Assembly (NCBI GenBank): GCA_944470555.2
Contig: OX104134.1
Coordinates: forward strand, 16,781,248 to 16,845,247
Origin: Heterobilharzia americana
Lineage: Eukaryota > Platyhelminthes > Trematoda > Strigeidida > Schistosomatidae
DNA length: 64,000 nt
Direction: 5' to 3'
Positions 10,741 to 23,452 of the stretch are shown here, piece after piece. Every line of letters begins with the position of its first letter. Positions within the stretch are counted from its first letter, which is position 1. The position numbers were made by a program, and so were the translations under genes. The notes under the pieces are model-generated. The model was not told the DNA's origin. It saw only the letters and a list, made by a program, of their open reading frames with translations, and did not search any database.

Positions 10741-12459
10741 ATCCACTGGAAAAAGATTAATATAGGCTCACAGCCTCCCATCCTCAAACAACATATCTGA
10801 AGTCCTTTATGTGATCTGAACTAACGGACAGTATTTGTTCCTTTGAAAGTTTGTTGCTCTCGATATCCATTCAGTGACACTGCCAGTTACACTTGGTTAG
10901 ATCCGAAGAGAGACGTTATGGTTGATCTGAGAGATTCTTGTTTTTTTCAAAGAGGCGATGGCGCACAGCAATGTAAGACACCTTATTGTTGACGGTTGTG
11001 CATCAGTAGCACCACCTATACGTGGTGTGTACCGCCGATTATGTCACCTGCCGCGTAGATAATTTACATGGAAAATATCGCCAAAAGAGAGAGAAAATGC
11101 CATGAAAATATGCATTTGTCTTGTCTTCTCAGAGAGTGAAACAGGAGGTATTGCAGTATTTCTACGTCCTATGCATACTAAGGATTACAGCGCTGAGGTT
11201 GTTTTATTAATTCTTCTATTCGGTTTTTATTTCCGATGTACTAGAAACCTAGGTGCATTTCGAAAACCAGACAGTAACTCTAAAGAAAAATTCAAGGCAC
11301 ATTTAGGGGTGCTCACTATCTTCCTCTAAAAATACACTTTTGATCTGATGCTGTTAAAAGTCTCTTAGAGTGATATCTTCTTCGAAAATGTGAATTTTTA
11401 CGGAGTGTGCATAAGGTGGCCATGAGGTACAACGACTCACTACAAAATGCATAAGGTTCTAATATATCAAGCCGCAAACAAACTTCCTTTTCGAAGGCAC
11501 TCTATTTTTAGCGACTAGTGATAAATAGGAACTGTATTTATAATTTTAGCGTCACAAAAATTACACATTTGAGGAAAAATTCATTTTCAGAGGATTGAAT
11601 ACTCCTTGTCTAGTAGGCTGTCCGGAGAATTTGACAATCAGCGTTCAGGAAACTTGGCACCAAAGGCATTTATCCCTTTATCACCGGTAACCTGCAGGAG
11701 ATACTCAGATGCATTAAACTTATTACTTCTGCTGGCTTTCATCTTTTAACACATTGTTTCGATTTGTCAGGTTGCTATGAAAACAAATGGAATTAGTGGT
11801 ATCAGTTTTATCTGCCGTGGTGTCAGGTTGGGAAACAATAAGTAGATAAATGATTAAGTGAAATAAGTTTATTAACTTTGACAGAATTGGAGGTAAGTGA
11901 TCCTTTGAATGGTAGCTTGTCGTGTGTTTATGCTTTCACTCTACCTATTTTAACCATAGTTGCGTACTCACAGTGTGTAACGGTAGAAGAGTTGACCAAC
12001 AAGCATTGATTTGGTGGTTTGTCATACTACCCTTCTTATATGAAGTTGTGCTATTTTACAGCCACAGCAACTTCTTACCTCTAGCAACATCAAATGCATA
12101 TGGTCAGTCGTGTCAGCGTCTAATGTTCCAAAGAGAAAATTCCCTATATGATTAATATGTATTCGATTTTTGGAGCCGTTGTCTGTTCTCAGATAACTAC
12201 ATTTTGTAGGAAAAACTCATCACTACTAAGATTCAGCTGCAAAGTGTTCCTGTTACAGTTGTCTTTTCATCATTCATGGTATTATTTTGAAGCTGATAAT
12301 AACACATAAGTGAACAAAAGTATCAAAATCTGTTGATTTCCGGGAAGGCTTGCTTGAGATCCTCATGAGTTTTCGCCTATCCAAAGGTAGTTTTGAGTTT
12401 ATTAGCTGTGTTTCTTCCAGCAGAATATGTGCACTTGCTTAGAACATTTTGTTCTGTAG
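10741..12459. other. Noncoding DNA, no clear gene
   Basis: Frames at 11102-11329 and 11922-12155 (+) were inspected. The latter has a plausible acceptor (ctattttacag at about 12050-12060) followed by an open frame HSNFLPLATSNAYGQSCQRL ending in TAA, but nothing else supports it as an exon. The rest looks like intron or intergenic DNA. Confidence 0.4.
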
Positions 12460-12641
12460 GCTGTTTTGAATTGCAACCAGAAATGTATTTGTTTAGTCCT
12501 AGGGAAATCATGATGCCCATTCTGAATCGGGACCCTACTCAGTTTGCACTCGATGGTCTCGCCCATCATCCTGGGCGTTACATGTCTAGCACCCAATGGG
12601 TCATTGTTCATCAGGCTATGAACTCCGGGGGATTCTGTCGG
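12460..12641 (+). CDS. Candidate internal exon of an unrecognised plus-strand gene
   Basis: A 182-nt interval is bounded by an acceptor (ttgttctgtag, ending at 12459) and a consensus donor (CGG|gtaagt, intron starting at 12642). One frame is open throughout: two leading bases plus 60 complete codons. It reads CFELQPEMYLFSPREIMMPI and ends WVIVHQAMNSGGFCR. It is richer in G+C than its surroundings, as expected for coding DNA. I do not recognise the family, and neighbouring exons could not be placed with certainty. The exon at 13337 does not join it directly in phase. Confidence 0.45.
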
Positions 12642-13336
12642 GTAAGTAATACACTTCAGCTTATTGTGACAATCTTAAGCAGTTGAATGAGTCCGAAAAT
12701 AGAAGACCGGTACATACGAGGCAGTAAATTCTGTGTCCGGTAGGGAAAATTTCATAGAATTACTTATTTTCCCCTCCTTTTGTTGGTACTCATTCTTTTC
12801 CACTCTTATGCACAAAGCAGACACGTTGTTTTGTTTGAAAACATAGCAGCTTACTGAAAAACTGAAGTGAAAGAAACCCCACAAGTTTTACGCAGCTGCG
12901 AACGGTAAAGCATAGATGATGAAAAAGAATAAAGCGATTCACAAAGATAACTGTAAACAAGACAAACCAAAACGCACAATCTATGTATGCCACTGAAGTA
13001 CGAGAAAAGAGTTCGACTCATTGTCTTCTTTCATACTACTGTAAATGGGAAGGGTGGCTAACCATCCTCTGTTTTCGATGTACTACAAGTCCGTTCAGTG
13101 TATTGAATTATCCCATCAAATGCTGATAGTCTACATATGGAAAGCATGTTAATGTTTAATGAAATCACTATGTTTGCCGGAAAATACATTTGGTGCATGA
13201 AAAGTAAGCGATATAAATCAGTACTACAAGTACACCACAAAATCCAGATCAACCCAAATTTGGACAGTACCCCAAGTGTCTGCAGTAAACCCGAGTTTTC
13301 CTTTATGTAACATTCTCATGAGCTTCTACCTTCCAG

Positions 13337-13475
13337 TAAACCAAAGAAAGCCATTCAGGTTGCACTGGAGATTTTGAGTACTATGAGGATAAAACAAGCC
13401 TCCCAAAAAGAGAGCACAGTTATACCAAGCTGCGTCTCACAGCACTTTCATTCTGGTCATTCAGAGGTTCTATGA
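13337..13475 (+). CDS. Candidate terminal exon, unrecognised
   Basis: A pyrimidine-rich acceptor (gcttctaccttccag, ending at 13336) is followed by one base and an open frame of 45 codons ending in TGA at 13473-13475. The frame reads KPKKAIQVALEILSTMRIKQ, then ASQKESTVIPSCVSQHF. It would need two bases from the preceding exon, whereas the exon at 12460-12641 ends on a complete codon, so a further exon would have to lie between them. Alternatively the two belong to different genes, or this frame is chance. No polyadenylation signal is obvious just downstream. Confidence 0.3.
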
Positions 13476-13803
13476 AGCCTTCTCTAAGTAGTGCTTAGAA
13501 AGTCCATATTGCGTGTGGCTAGTACATGCAAGGACAGTAAATCTACGGGGTGTTTTCTTAGGAAGTACTTGATTTTGAACCTTTGTTATCTTCTGTTTCT
13601 CACTCAGGTTACTGTGTTTTAGAAATTTGTATCATTCATAGCTCATGTGAAAATGTGTTGGTGGGAATTTTCAGGGGTGATCTCTAAGTTGTTTTCAAAT
13701 TACACTATATGATCAAGCTAAATAATTGAATTCGTGATTCAATAATTTAATAATTCTCGTTGTAACATCAAAAACAAGATATTCAGCCAAGAGACTCTTT
13801 TCA

Positions 13804-13830
13804 ACGAATTTATTTTCAAGCTGTACAATC

Positions 13831-13839
<9 letters not shown>
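13804..13839 (+). mobile_element. Short Penelope-like fragment, inverted relative to 14463-14792
   Basis: The sequence acgaatttattttcaagctg... here is the perfect reverse complement of 14711-14746, a 36-bp inverted repeat. The right-hand copy lies within the Penelope-like reading frame on the minus strand, so this is a second small piece of the same element in the opposite orientation. It runs straight into the TA microsatellite. Confidence 0.6.

Positions 13840-13902
<63 letters not shown>
13832..13902. repeat. (TA)n microsatellite
   Basis: About 35 uninterrupted TA units. It starts inside the short TA run that already exists in the Penelope-like sequence (tatatata at 14711-14718 in the other copy), so it probably expanded from that seed. 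Confidence 0.95.
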
Positions 13903-13904
<2 letters not shown>

Positions 13905-14462
13905 CTTGAAAAAAATTATTTCCCGTGAGGAAAACTAAACACTATATGGTGATGACAGTAATAATAGAGCGGATGATGACATAGGCATTTGTGATTATAA
14001 TAACAATTGAAGTGCGAATGATAATAAATAGATTATGTAATATATGGGATGGTACATAGAGAGTATATAACTCAGAAGGGGTGGAAAAATTGTTGAAAAT
14101 GGTAAATCAATTAAGTATTATGTAATGGCATTAGACAAACTGGACAAGATGAAGTCAATGTTTTCTAAGAGGATTAAGACAATTAAGTGAAACAACACCG
14201 GAAACTAGTTAGAGTGAAGGCGATTATAATAACAGTACTAGTGATAAAGGAAGGATACAAAGGTTAAATTAACAAAGTGGGAGGGGGAGCTAATGGGGTG
14301 GGAAAATGTTATGGCCATGATAAAGACAGTGACTGCACATACTTCTTTTATACACACGGATCAGGTCTTAGTTCATGAATAGCTAAAGCCTCCGCTGTTT
14401 TAAGGAGTTGAAAACGAAGAGAAAGTGGGAGGTTTGGGAGAATTTGATAAATAAGTTCATAG

Positions 14463-14792
14463 TTATCGTCTGGATTTATTGTGATGGAAGTCAATCAAAT
14501 GTTCTAGAATCGAACTTCTAACAGACTTTCTTTTACCTTTATAAAACCACGCAGGAACATCTCGTATACTTGTAGAAAGCATTCTCTGGCTACGGCAGAT
14601 GTACCTTGCTCCAGAAGAGCAGGTGAACTGGTAGATGCACACAGAAGCGGCCAAACAAGGAAGCTTGTCTTTAAAGCAGGCGGAGAATATGTTGCGGCTG
14701 GTAAATATCATATATATACGATTGTACAGCTTGAAAATAAATTCGTGATTTGTCACAAATGACACATTAGGATCAACAGGTAACTGTTCCAA
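14463..14792 (-). pseudogene. Penelope-like element fragment with GIY-YIG-type domain
   Basis: A 109-residue frame contains IYQFTCSSGARYICRSQRML followed by STSIRDVPAWFYKGKRKSVR and SSILEHL. This order, a cysteine-containing IYxxxC, a YI(G) block, then a basic stretch, is the pattern of the GIY-YIG endonuclease domain at the C-terminus of Penelope-like elements. The YIG motif reads YIC here, so catalysis is doubtful. The reverse transcriptase part is missing upstream, and the piece is 5'-truncated in element orientation. Cercyon is the described Penelope-like element of schistosomes; assignment to it is inference. Confidence 0.6.
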
Positions 14793-16945
14793 TGCTCAAA
14801 TAAATTAATATCAAAATACTGAACTATTGGTCAACTGACTGCGCACAATGGGTGGTCAGATTACCGATAATTTGCATATCTCACAGTCCTTTTAACATTT
14901 CTCACAGCTAAAAAGTATCTCAATTATTCAACATTAAAGTTTCATGAGCTGAAAAAGTATGCTAGTAGTAGTTTGAAACTACTCAAGATGATTAGCGGGC
15001 TATTACAACGAGATCTAAGTTATCTAATCACCACAAGGTCGTTTTCCTTGTTTAACTGTGAGCTGATCAGCGATGCCCCTGAACAATTTTAATTCACGGA
15101 GCATTTTTACACAAATGCTTTTGTGCTACTCAAGTTTTTGGTAGGAGTTTGCAGTCGAGTTTCAAACTGCGATTCAGATTCAGATAAAAATTCCATCAGG
15201 TAGCATTTTCTCAATAACTTTGTAGATTTTACCAATTCAACTTCGTTATTTCCCACAGTCGAACACCCAGAAGTTAACTTTGCATGGTTTATCGTTAGGT
15301 GTGCCAAGGTAATCAAACTTGTAACGTGACCGACTGACATTAGGTGGTTTCCTAATATTTTATCATTTAGTATTATCATAGTTTATCAACGGTTTAAGTA
15401 GTATCGCTCGACAAAACCATCGTATTCTTCGACTGTGAAAAGTTTGTTGTCATTCAAATCAGTTTCGCATACGGGTACCAGATCTTGAAACTATTCACTT
15501 TGATACTGTTCCACTCTCCCTAACTTCTGCTTATAACTAAACTTTGATTCAAAAATGCAGTCTGATATTCAGTTGTGGAAAAATGTCTTAGAAGCTTCCT
15601 ACTGGATAAGGATAAGTTATAGAAGATGGATGGATGCTTCTGTTCCGCTTGGTTGATTGTGAAGTTTTGGTCTTTGTTTTGTGGCGTGCCTGATATTTTT
15701 GTGTATTTTAAGCATTATTTATGATCTCATTATCATCTGCTTTACTTATCTGGGGTATTTCCTACCAATGAATAGTGACACATATGGAGTAAGGAAGGTC
15801 ATCGAAATTCGGCCTATCATGAAATGCTGCATGCTGTTTGATAAACATTTTTGTCGGATTGTATACTTGGTAGTTAAAACACGGCAGATAAAACCGTTTT
15901 TACCGTATCTCATGTTCACTTCAATATGTGAGAATGTTTGTCTTCAAAATTGTGGTAGTTACTTCTTTAGAATAAGTGATATTATTCTTTAATCATCGGT
16001 GATAGTATTGTGCTGAAACAATGATATTGGGCCATCACTTGAAAGACAAGCTACATTCCTAGGTTTATTCATGAAATCCATTTGGAAACTAAATAGTTTA
16101 ACAAGATATCTCCCAACATTTCTGTTGCGGTGTTTGCACTGGGAGTCGTCAGCCAGCTGTATAGAAAAGTTCTACAGTTCACTGTCCAGTTTTTTTTGTT
16201 GAAGTGAGAACGTGAAACAACAACACTCTGCATCTGCTGGAACCTCATGATATCAAGTCATTCATGTTCTAATGATTCATGTTACACAGGTATCTACAAC
16301 TATGAGGTGGTCTACTGCAAAAGCTTATTCTTTTAAAAGTATTTTCTGAAACCTCTTTCTCTACCTTTGTTAATATTATCATTGCGGTTTTCACAATTAT
16401 TTCATCGTCAGCATTTAGCACTGTTTTCACAGCTCTTGACTTTCAGGATCAATTTATTTCATTGGTGAATCTTCATATAATTTGTTCTCTTCAACGATTT
16501 TGCCTTCCCTTTTCTTACGAGAGTAATTTTCATCTTAAATAACTAACGATTTGCCAAGTACAAATACTACTGTGGATTTTGATAGGAAAATCGTTGCGAA
16601 GAAGGACTTTTCGTTTGAAAGAATCTTGTTTCTAACCTTAAAGACAAAATGCTGACTTCAGGAGTGAAAGGATCACTGGTAATTCCCAGAATTATATAAA
16701 GGTGGTTTTGCAACTCATATGCTGTCAAATGCACTGTTAGTTGAAAAGAGTTTTATTGCTTCAACGACTTTCTAATTCTATCCAACCACTTGATTCAAAC
16801 GTCATCTCAATGGTTCATACATCTTTTGATGCGCTATGTAGCTAACTTCTTTATACATGTGACTTAATGGCCGATATGTCCCGTGAAATTGTTGAAATGC
16901 ACACTGTCTCATGTTTTTTCTGTTTTGGTGAATTAACCGTATCTT
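14793..16945. other. Noncoding DNA; one open frame of uncertain meaning
   Basis: A plus frame is open from 15663 to 15992 (about 110 codons). It starts with a hydrophobic stretch (CLIFLCILSIIYDLIIICFT), which could be membrane-spanning, but AT-rich DNA yields such frames by chance and no splice signals fit well. Other frames here, such as the minus one at 15107-15379, have no support. Otherwise no gene or element was recognised. Confidence 0.35.
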
Positions 16946-16954
16946 ATCTCTGAT

Positions 16955-19900
16955 CAAAACCCTTCCTAGTTAACTAGTTCACTAGTTACTAACCTGCCAT
17001 AAGCCCGGATAAAGAGGGAAGGTTAGGCACAGGGCTAGCAACTGTACCATGTAAAGCCAATCTAATCGCTAAAGAAACTTCAAAGCACAAAGGAAATATA
17101 AAAAATAAAAATGAACTTATTCCTTGCAGTAATCAGAGAGATGAAAAGACCCCAGTTGGTGGAAGCCATCGAGAAGCTAATTAGTCAATATGTCTTCTCT
17201 TGGTGAAAGCGAAAGTAAGAATAGGGACATGGAATGTCCGCACCATGTTTGAAGCTGGCTGGCAAAGCTCCACAGATTGCAAAAGAGATGAGAAGGTATG
17301 ACATAGAAGTGCTTGGAATCTGAGAGAGCAGATGGAATGGAAGTGGACTCTCCAAACTGCCAACTGAAGAGTTAATAACCTACTCTGATATTGTTACACA
17401 GACGACAAATACAAGAACACTGAGTTCTGGAGTGGCTATCCTGATGTCCTCAAGAGCATCGTAGGCTCTCATGTGGTGGGAGCCAATCTCCTCCTGCAGG
17501 ATCAGGGTCATGACAGCAAGATTCAACTGAAAAGGGAGGAAATTCACAATCATACAGTGCTACTCTATGCACCTACAAATAATGCAGATAAAGAAAAGAA
17601 GGAGCAATTCTACAGACAACTGCAATCAGTACTGGAAAAGATCCCACCCCAGTTAGCGACATCATAATTTTAATGGGTGACATGAATATCAAACTGGGAG
17701 CGGATAACACACGAAGAGAACTCATAATTAGTCAAGAAGCACTCGGTGAAATGATGAATGAGAATGGAAAACTGTTTGCGCATCCAACAATTTCGTGATT
17801 AGAGGCAGTAGGTACAAATACAAGAATATTCACAAAGCGACATAGATTTCACCAGACACCAGGACACACTACACTGAAAATCAGATCGACTTCATTTCAA
17901 TGTGAAGAAAGTGGAGATGCAGCCCACTGGAAACAAGATCAAGAAGAGGCGCAGGGAGCAGATGTAGGTTCACACCACTCACTATCTCTCTAGTGCAAGG
18001 AATCTACCTACAAATCAGGCTGGAAGCCTTCACAGAAGTTGGTGACAGACCACGGTGCGAGTTCAGAACACAGAACAGAAACTGAAGGATGAAATTACAG
18101 AGGACATCGCGTCAACCATCAGGAAAAAATGGGAGACATTGAGCAACATCCGCGAGGAGACCTGTGTGGAAGAACACTGGAACTCTTTGAAAGAGATGTG
18201 GAAGGAAACCTGCTTAACCATGTAAAGAGGGAGGAAGAAGAAGAAGAAGAAGAAGGGAGACAAGGAATGGATCTTGACGGACACATGGAAGCTGATAGAG
18301 TAAGGAGAGTAAGATGGTGAATCAGGAGATGAACAAGTGCAGTGCAGTGCAGTGCAGTAATGAACAAAGAGAAGAGGAAGTGAACACAACCTATAAAGCA
18401 CTACACTGGACATAGAAGTGAAGAGGAGTGCGTGGAGGGACAAAAAACACTTCTACGACACAGTGGCAAGTGAAGCAGAACAGGCTGCTGGTAGGAGAGA
18501 CAGAGACCTGACAACAATATATCAAACAACCAGGTTACTATCTGGGAGGGGAGAGATCAACGCAGATGAAACCAATGAAAGATAGTGAAGGAAACCTAGT
18601 TACCGAAGAGAAGAAACAAAGGAAACGATGAGCTGACCACTCCAGAAAACTCTGAATCAACCACTAACATCGCCACCTGCAACTCGTCCAGGAATATCAT
18701 CAGCAGCATAGTCACAGAAGTACCAGTGAACGCAATCACCATGACGGAAGCCGAAGTCCTGAACGGCATAAAGTTGCTGAAATCTGGGGGAGCAGCATGA
18801 CCAGATGGAATTCCACCAGAAGCAGTGGAAACAGACGTAGAAGGTTTAGAAGGAGGACAGTCAGAGTACCTGCTGAATAATTGGGAGAAGGGTTACCTTG
18901 TCAAACTCCATAAGGAGGGCAACCTAAGTCTTCGCAAGAACTGGCGCGGAATCATACTTCACTCCTGTCCACCCCAGGCAAAATATTATGCCGAATCATA
19001 CTGCAGAGACTGAATAATGCGCTGGAATCAAAACTACGACCGGAACAGACTGGCTGACTGACTGACTGACTGCCTGGTTGACTTAAGGAAGAAAAAACCA
19101 TGTACGGATCAATTCACAACTCCACGCTACGCATCACCATTGAACACAGTATACAATGACAATCTACTCAACTCAACATCAACTTCATCGACTTTGAAAA
19201 GGCCTTCGACAGCCTCGATCGAGAAGTAATTTGGCAGGCAGCTGCTTCAACACTACGGTTTAGTCCCACTAACCTCTATCAACCTCATTACACAGCTACA
19301 TGATGATACCACATGACAAGTGATCCACAGTGGAAAGCTCACTGACGCCTTTGAAGTGAAGACAGGAGTGAGACAAGGTTGCCTACTGTCACCGATAATC
19401 TTCGTGATTGTGATCGACTCGACTGAAGTGGATCATGCAACAGACAGGTGTGAGGAGCTGTGAGGAGATGGGCATGGGCTGACTGGACCGATGGAAAAAC
19501 GCCAGAAGAAGATTCGGATTTCGCTGTCGATAATGATTTATGTCAAATGTCTTGCCACACAAACTCGAAGATCCACAGGCAAAACTGATAAGTCGGCAGA
19601 AGAGGCGAGGTGAGGTGAGGCCACTCTAATTGCAACTCTAATGCTATGCATCATCATAGAACACAGCATAGCACTACAGTCAACTCCCTACCTCAAATTC
19701 ATCAATTTTTAAAAGGCCTTCTACAGCGTCTATCGAGAAGTAATTTGGCAGACGCTTCAACATTGCGGAGTACCACAAACCTTTTCAACCTCATTCCACA
19801 GCTATATGATGGTACCACATGACAAGTGCTTCACAATGGAAAGCTCACTGACGTCTTTGGAGTGAAGACAGGAGTGAGACAAGGTTGCATACATTCACCG

Positions 19901-20897
19901 ATGATCTTCCTGATTGTGATCGACTCGACTGGACTGAACTGAGGATCGAGAAGATGGGTATACGCTGACTGAAACGGTGTAAAGACCCTAAAAGATTTGG
20001 ATTTCGCCTCCGATGATGGTTTATGTCTGATGTCTTGTCGCACAGACTCGAAGATCTACAGGCAAAAACTAACAAGTTGACAGAGAAGGTGAGGCAGCGA
20101 AGATGGAACTTCAGGTGAATGTAGAGAAGACAGGGGTGATGGAGATACCCAACCAATAACAACAAAATCGACAACAAGCACCAATCACCATCAACGGGAG
20201 AAATCTAAAGGAAGTAGCCTCTTTCACCTACCGCCCAGGCAGCATTGCTTTAACTATAGGCGTCACACGCACAGATGGGGACGTCAAAGCCAACCAGGAT
20301 CGGAAACACAGCAAGATAGGCCTTCGTTAATCTGAAATCAGTGTGGAGATCTACTGCACTGTACTGCACTGCACTGCACTCAGCATAAAGTGTAAACAGC
20401 ATCCGGATTTTAAACACGAATATCATGTCAGTGTTTCTTTGTGATGGTTCAGAGACTTGGCGCGTTGCGAGAAGCCTTTCAAACAAACTACAGAGATTCA
20501 TCAACAACTGCCTATACTGGCTCGATACTGAAGATCAGATGGCCAGAGTAGTAAGAATAAGCAACACGGAACTCCGGCTGACAATAAACCAACCAAGAAC
20601 CTATCGCTCAACAAATGTACAGAAGAAAGTGGAAGTGGATTAGACATACATTGAGACTACCGGTTGGGGACATCACGTGCCAGGCCAAGCCGTCGAGTGG
20701 AAGCTAAAGGGGAAACAACGAGTTGGGTGTATCAGCTGAGGGTGACATGGAGGAGGTGGTGTGAGGAAGAAATGAGAGTTTGTGGGCAGTGGTGGAGCCA
20801 GGTTGAAAAGACTGTGGAGAACAGGGTGAAATGGAGAGGTGGTACTGAAGCCCTATGTTCCACTAGGAACCCAAGGGACAAATGAATAAATAAAATA
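16955..20897 (+). mobile_element. SR2-type (RTE clade) non-LTR retrotransposon, defective, with duplicated RT region
   Basis: The copy lies between 9-bp target duplications atctctgat (16946-16954 and 20898-20906). Its 5' end (ttaactagttcactagttac) matches the copy at 25101. Endonuclease similarity starts near 17210 (VRIGTWNVRTMF). Linker, RT and the C-terminal part follow to a 3' end of short A-rich repeats after cccaagggacaaatg. Stops and frameshifts occur throughout. The RT core is present twice, at about 19140-19600 and about 19650-20080, both starting near the AFDS-type motif and running past the FADD-type region, and the two are clearly diverged. Its length of 3943 bp includes this extra unit. 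Local expansions of a GCACT pentamer occur at 18336-18358 and 20353-20381. Confidence 0.8.
18336..18358. repeat. (AGTGC)n tandem repeat inside the SR2 copy
   Basis: About 4.6 units of AGTGC. The same pentamer, on the opposite strand, is repeated at 20353-20381 of the same element and at 37618-37641 of another copy. Confidence 0.85.
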
Positions 20898-20906
20898 ATC
20901 TCTGAT

Positions 20907-22715
20907 TAATGCTTATTTTAAAGTCTCGTGACTAAAGTCATTAATTATGTGATGAAAGATAAAAGGCACAGCTGAATTCTTATAAAATCTTTACAGTTTT
21001 TATATGTTAGTTACTGCCCACTTTAACCTGAATCGAAGGATATCTTTCAAGATGGTTATTCTTGAGTCCTTACACTTGAAGTTCACCTTGCATAAAAACT
21101 GTATGGAAAAATTATTTAGTTTCATACTTGGAAAGAAGAACAGGTAAATCCTTTCAATGAGAAAGTTGTCAGAACAAAGCGTTTTATTTGAAATAAATGT
21201 TAAAGAAGGTGAACCATTTAGAACCCAAATGCATTGGAAATGCAACCACCAGGTAAACCGTAAGGCCTACTAAACAAATGAAACTTTCTGTAAGATTATC
21301 ATCAGTGCTACATAAGTGTGCAGTGTGTAACCGCACATATTAATGTCTGATGAAGGATGAAGTTTATAATATAGCTTATTGACGAACCTGAGTCTAGTTG
21401 AAATAAACAAAAACAGTCGTGGTGATAGGAAGAATAACGAGGTAGGTGACGATATAAAACAGAAATTATCAGAGGTGTACTACACCATTATATGCAGAGA
21501 CTGTAGGATAAAAACAGTTGTTTCAACTTTTATATCCTTCATAGGTAAACCCGAAATATGTGATGTTTTGTAGTTAAGTGCAATGTAGGAATAAGGACAC
21601 TTATTTCATTGCAAGCTTATTTTATTGAAGATTCGCTTAACTGGTAGTCTGCGTCTATCAGTTCTTTAAACTTGAAATCCCTCGGTAACTTTCAGTGACT
21701 ATAGTTAAGGATGTTGTTCACCATGCGCGCGAAGAATGTGATCAAGCATAGTTTCTATATTTTACTGGAGGTCAGACAGGAAATGTAAGCCTCATTAATG
21801 CTAACTGTAAGTTTTTACGATTCATTCTGTATATTCTCAAGGCATATTTTGAAATCTGTAGGTTCTGTTTATTCTCATAGATGTGTCGAGATGGCTTTTA
21901 CATCTCAACAATATGAAATTGATTGTAAATGTAGCCTCATGAGTTTGAATTCAAACTGACCCGACTGTGGCTTACACAAAGCAGCGCAGAACACATAATG
22001 AAAGTAACTAGCCAAAGTCGTAACTAGAGTTAAGTACAATGTGCAGGATGATGGCAGGTGACGGCTAATCACTGTTTGCATGCACCATTTGATATTTAAA
22101 ACCTTACCAGAACTATGATAGTAGACTATGAATTACATAATTGTATTTCAGGTTTGTAAAACGCGAGTTTTATTGGAAAGTAATAACTTTGTTGTCAACT
22201 TTATGTCTTCTAATGTCTCCTCCATTTTCACTTTTCACTGATTGTTTATCAAATCAATGGTAGATTGAGAAACCATTAAACATAAATGATTTATCATAAT
22301 TGTATGAAAAAACTGTCTCGATCGCCTATTCTATTGTTAAACGGAACTTGGGTGAACAGTAATAACAGTAACTTTTCAAAAGGTGACTAAAGAGGTAAGA
22401 TGAACAACTACATACATTTTATCAAAAATAACCTAAACTTCTTTCTAAAGAAGAAGTATTCCCCCTCCTTTTTTCGCTCGTAGTGAATGTATGTCAGGAA
22501 AAGACGAAGACCGATAATGTTAAGTGCTATAAGAAAAGTTACTGGAACATTTAAACTTTCCAAAAATAACAAAACAAAAAGAAAAGAAACAAGAAGTTGA
22601 AGACAAAATGTGGAAGGGGACAAAAAGGAGTGCGTAGAGAAGAAATACCAATCCAAGAGCAGTATATTCATAATCAAAAGTATAGTAAAAATAGCTTTAT
22701 GCCAAACGAGACTTG
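20907..22715. other. Noncoding DNA, no gene seen
   Basis: Frames at 21000-21245 (-), 21379-21573 (+) and 22408-22761 (-) were inspected. None shows a recognised family or convincing splice borders. Confidence 0.4.
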
Positions 22716-23452
22716 TGGTACAGTATGGAATACTCAGCATGTAGTAGTTCAAAAAATTCATCTCCTGTACAATATCGTTAGGTGAATAGTGTTAACAATT
22801 ATAGTAACAAAAGCCACAATGTGAATCAGGCACCTGGTATTACATTGGTGTCTGGTTTGGACCGGTGAATGACAAGAATATCTAGCGTAATTTTTGTGGT
22901 GACAGTTTATCCAACCAATACCAAGATCTGTGATTTGACAAGTTATCCAAATAATTGTAATGTACTGTATTTCCGTGTATTCGTAACGCACTCGAAATTT
23001 GACTCATTCACCTTCCAGTTTCGATTTCTATACTGTCTCACTACTTCGTTGTCAAGCTTTACCATTCGTCAGTTATCTTTAATTATTAAATGCAAGTACA
23101 TCCTGTGTACTTGTTGAGTCGTTGGCTCCCCTTTATCTCTTCCTCTTTTCCCTTCCACATTCTCGTGGCCACCACCAAACTCACTGCTCTCCACACCCCC
23201 TGCAACAACGTACCTACCTACAGGGTAGACGAAAACGCATCAACAGCTGGTCGTTACATATTTATAAGCGTATCTCTTACCGGTGTATCTTATTTTCTTT
23301 GTCTTGTTGTTAGCTTGGAGAACGGTAGTTTGAAACCACTTAGAATGTGTGCAAGAGTGGATGATGCGCTTAAAAGATATTCGGAATATTAAAACAAATA
23401 AGAGAAGAAGGATTTCATGAAATGTATTCCGTGGAAAATTTTCGGTAGCCCA
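22716..23452. repeat. 737-bp direct repeat, copy 1
   Basis: This is nearly identical to 29070-29805. By eye the only differences are one indel (attattaaatg versus attataaatg) and rare substitutions (ggtttggacc versus ggtttgaacc). The flanks are unrelated. It begins TGGTACAG and ends GTAGCCCA, so the shared part has TG...CA ends like an LTR, but no primer-binding site, polypurine tract or target duplication was found. Open frames inside (for instance 100 aa at 23090-23392) are duplicated with it and match nothing I know. Confidence 0.9.

Noticed and set aside
18238..18256. GAA repeat as an independent regulatory or disease-like repeat
   Set aside because: It is a short local expansion inside the SR2 linker coding region.
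18063..18443. 126-aa minus frame rich in Ser and Phe
   Set aside because: It is the antisense shadow of the GAA-repeat-containing linker of the SR2 element on the plus strand.
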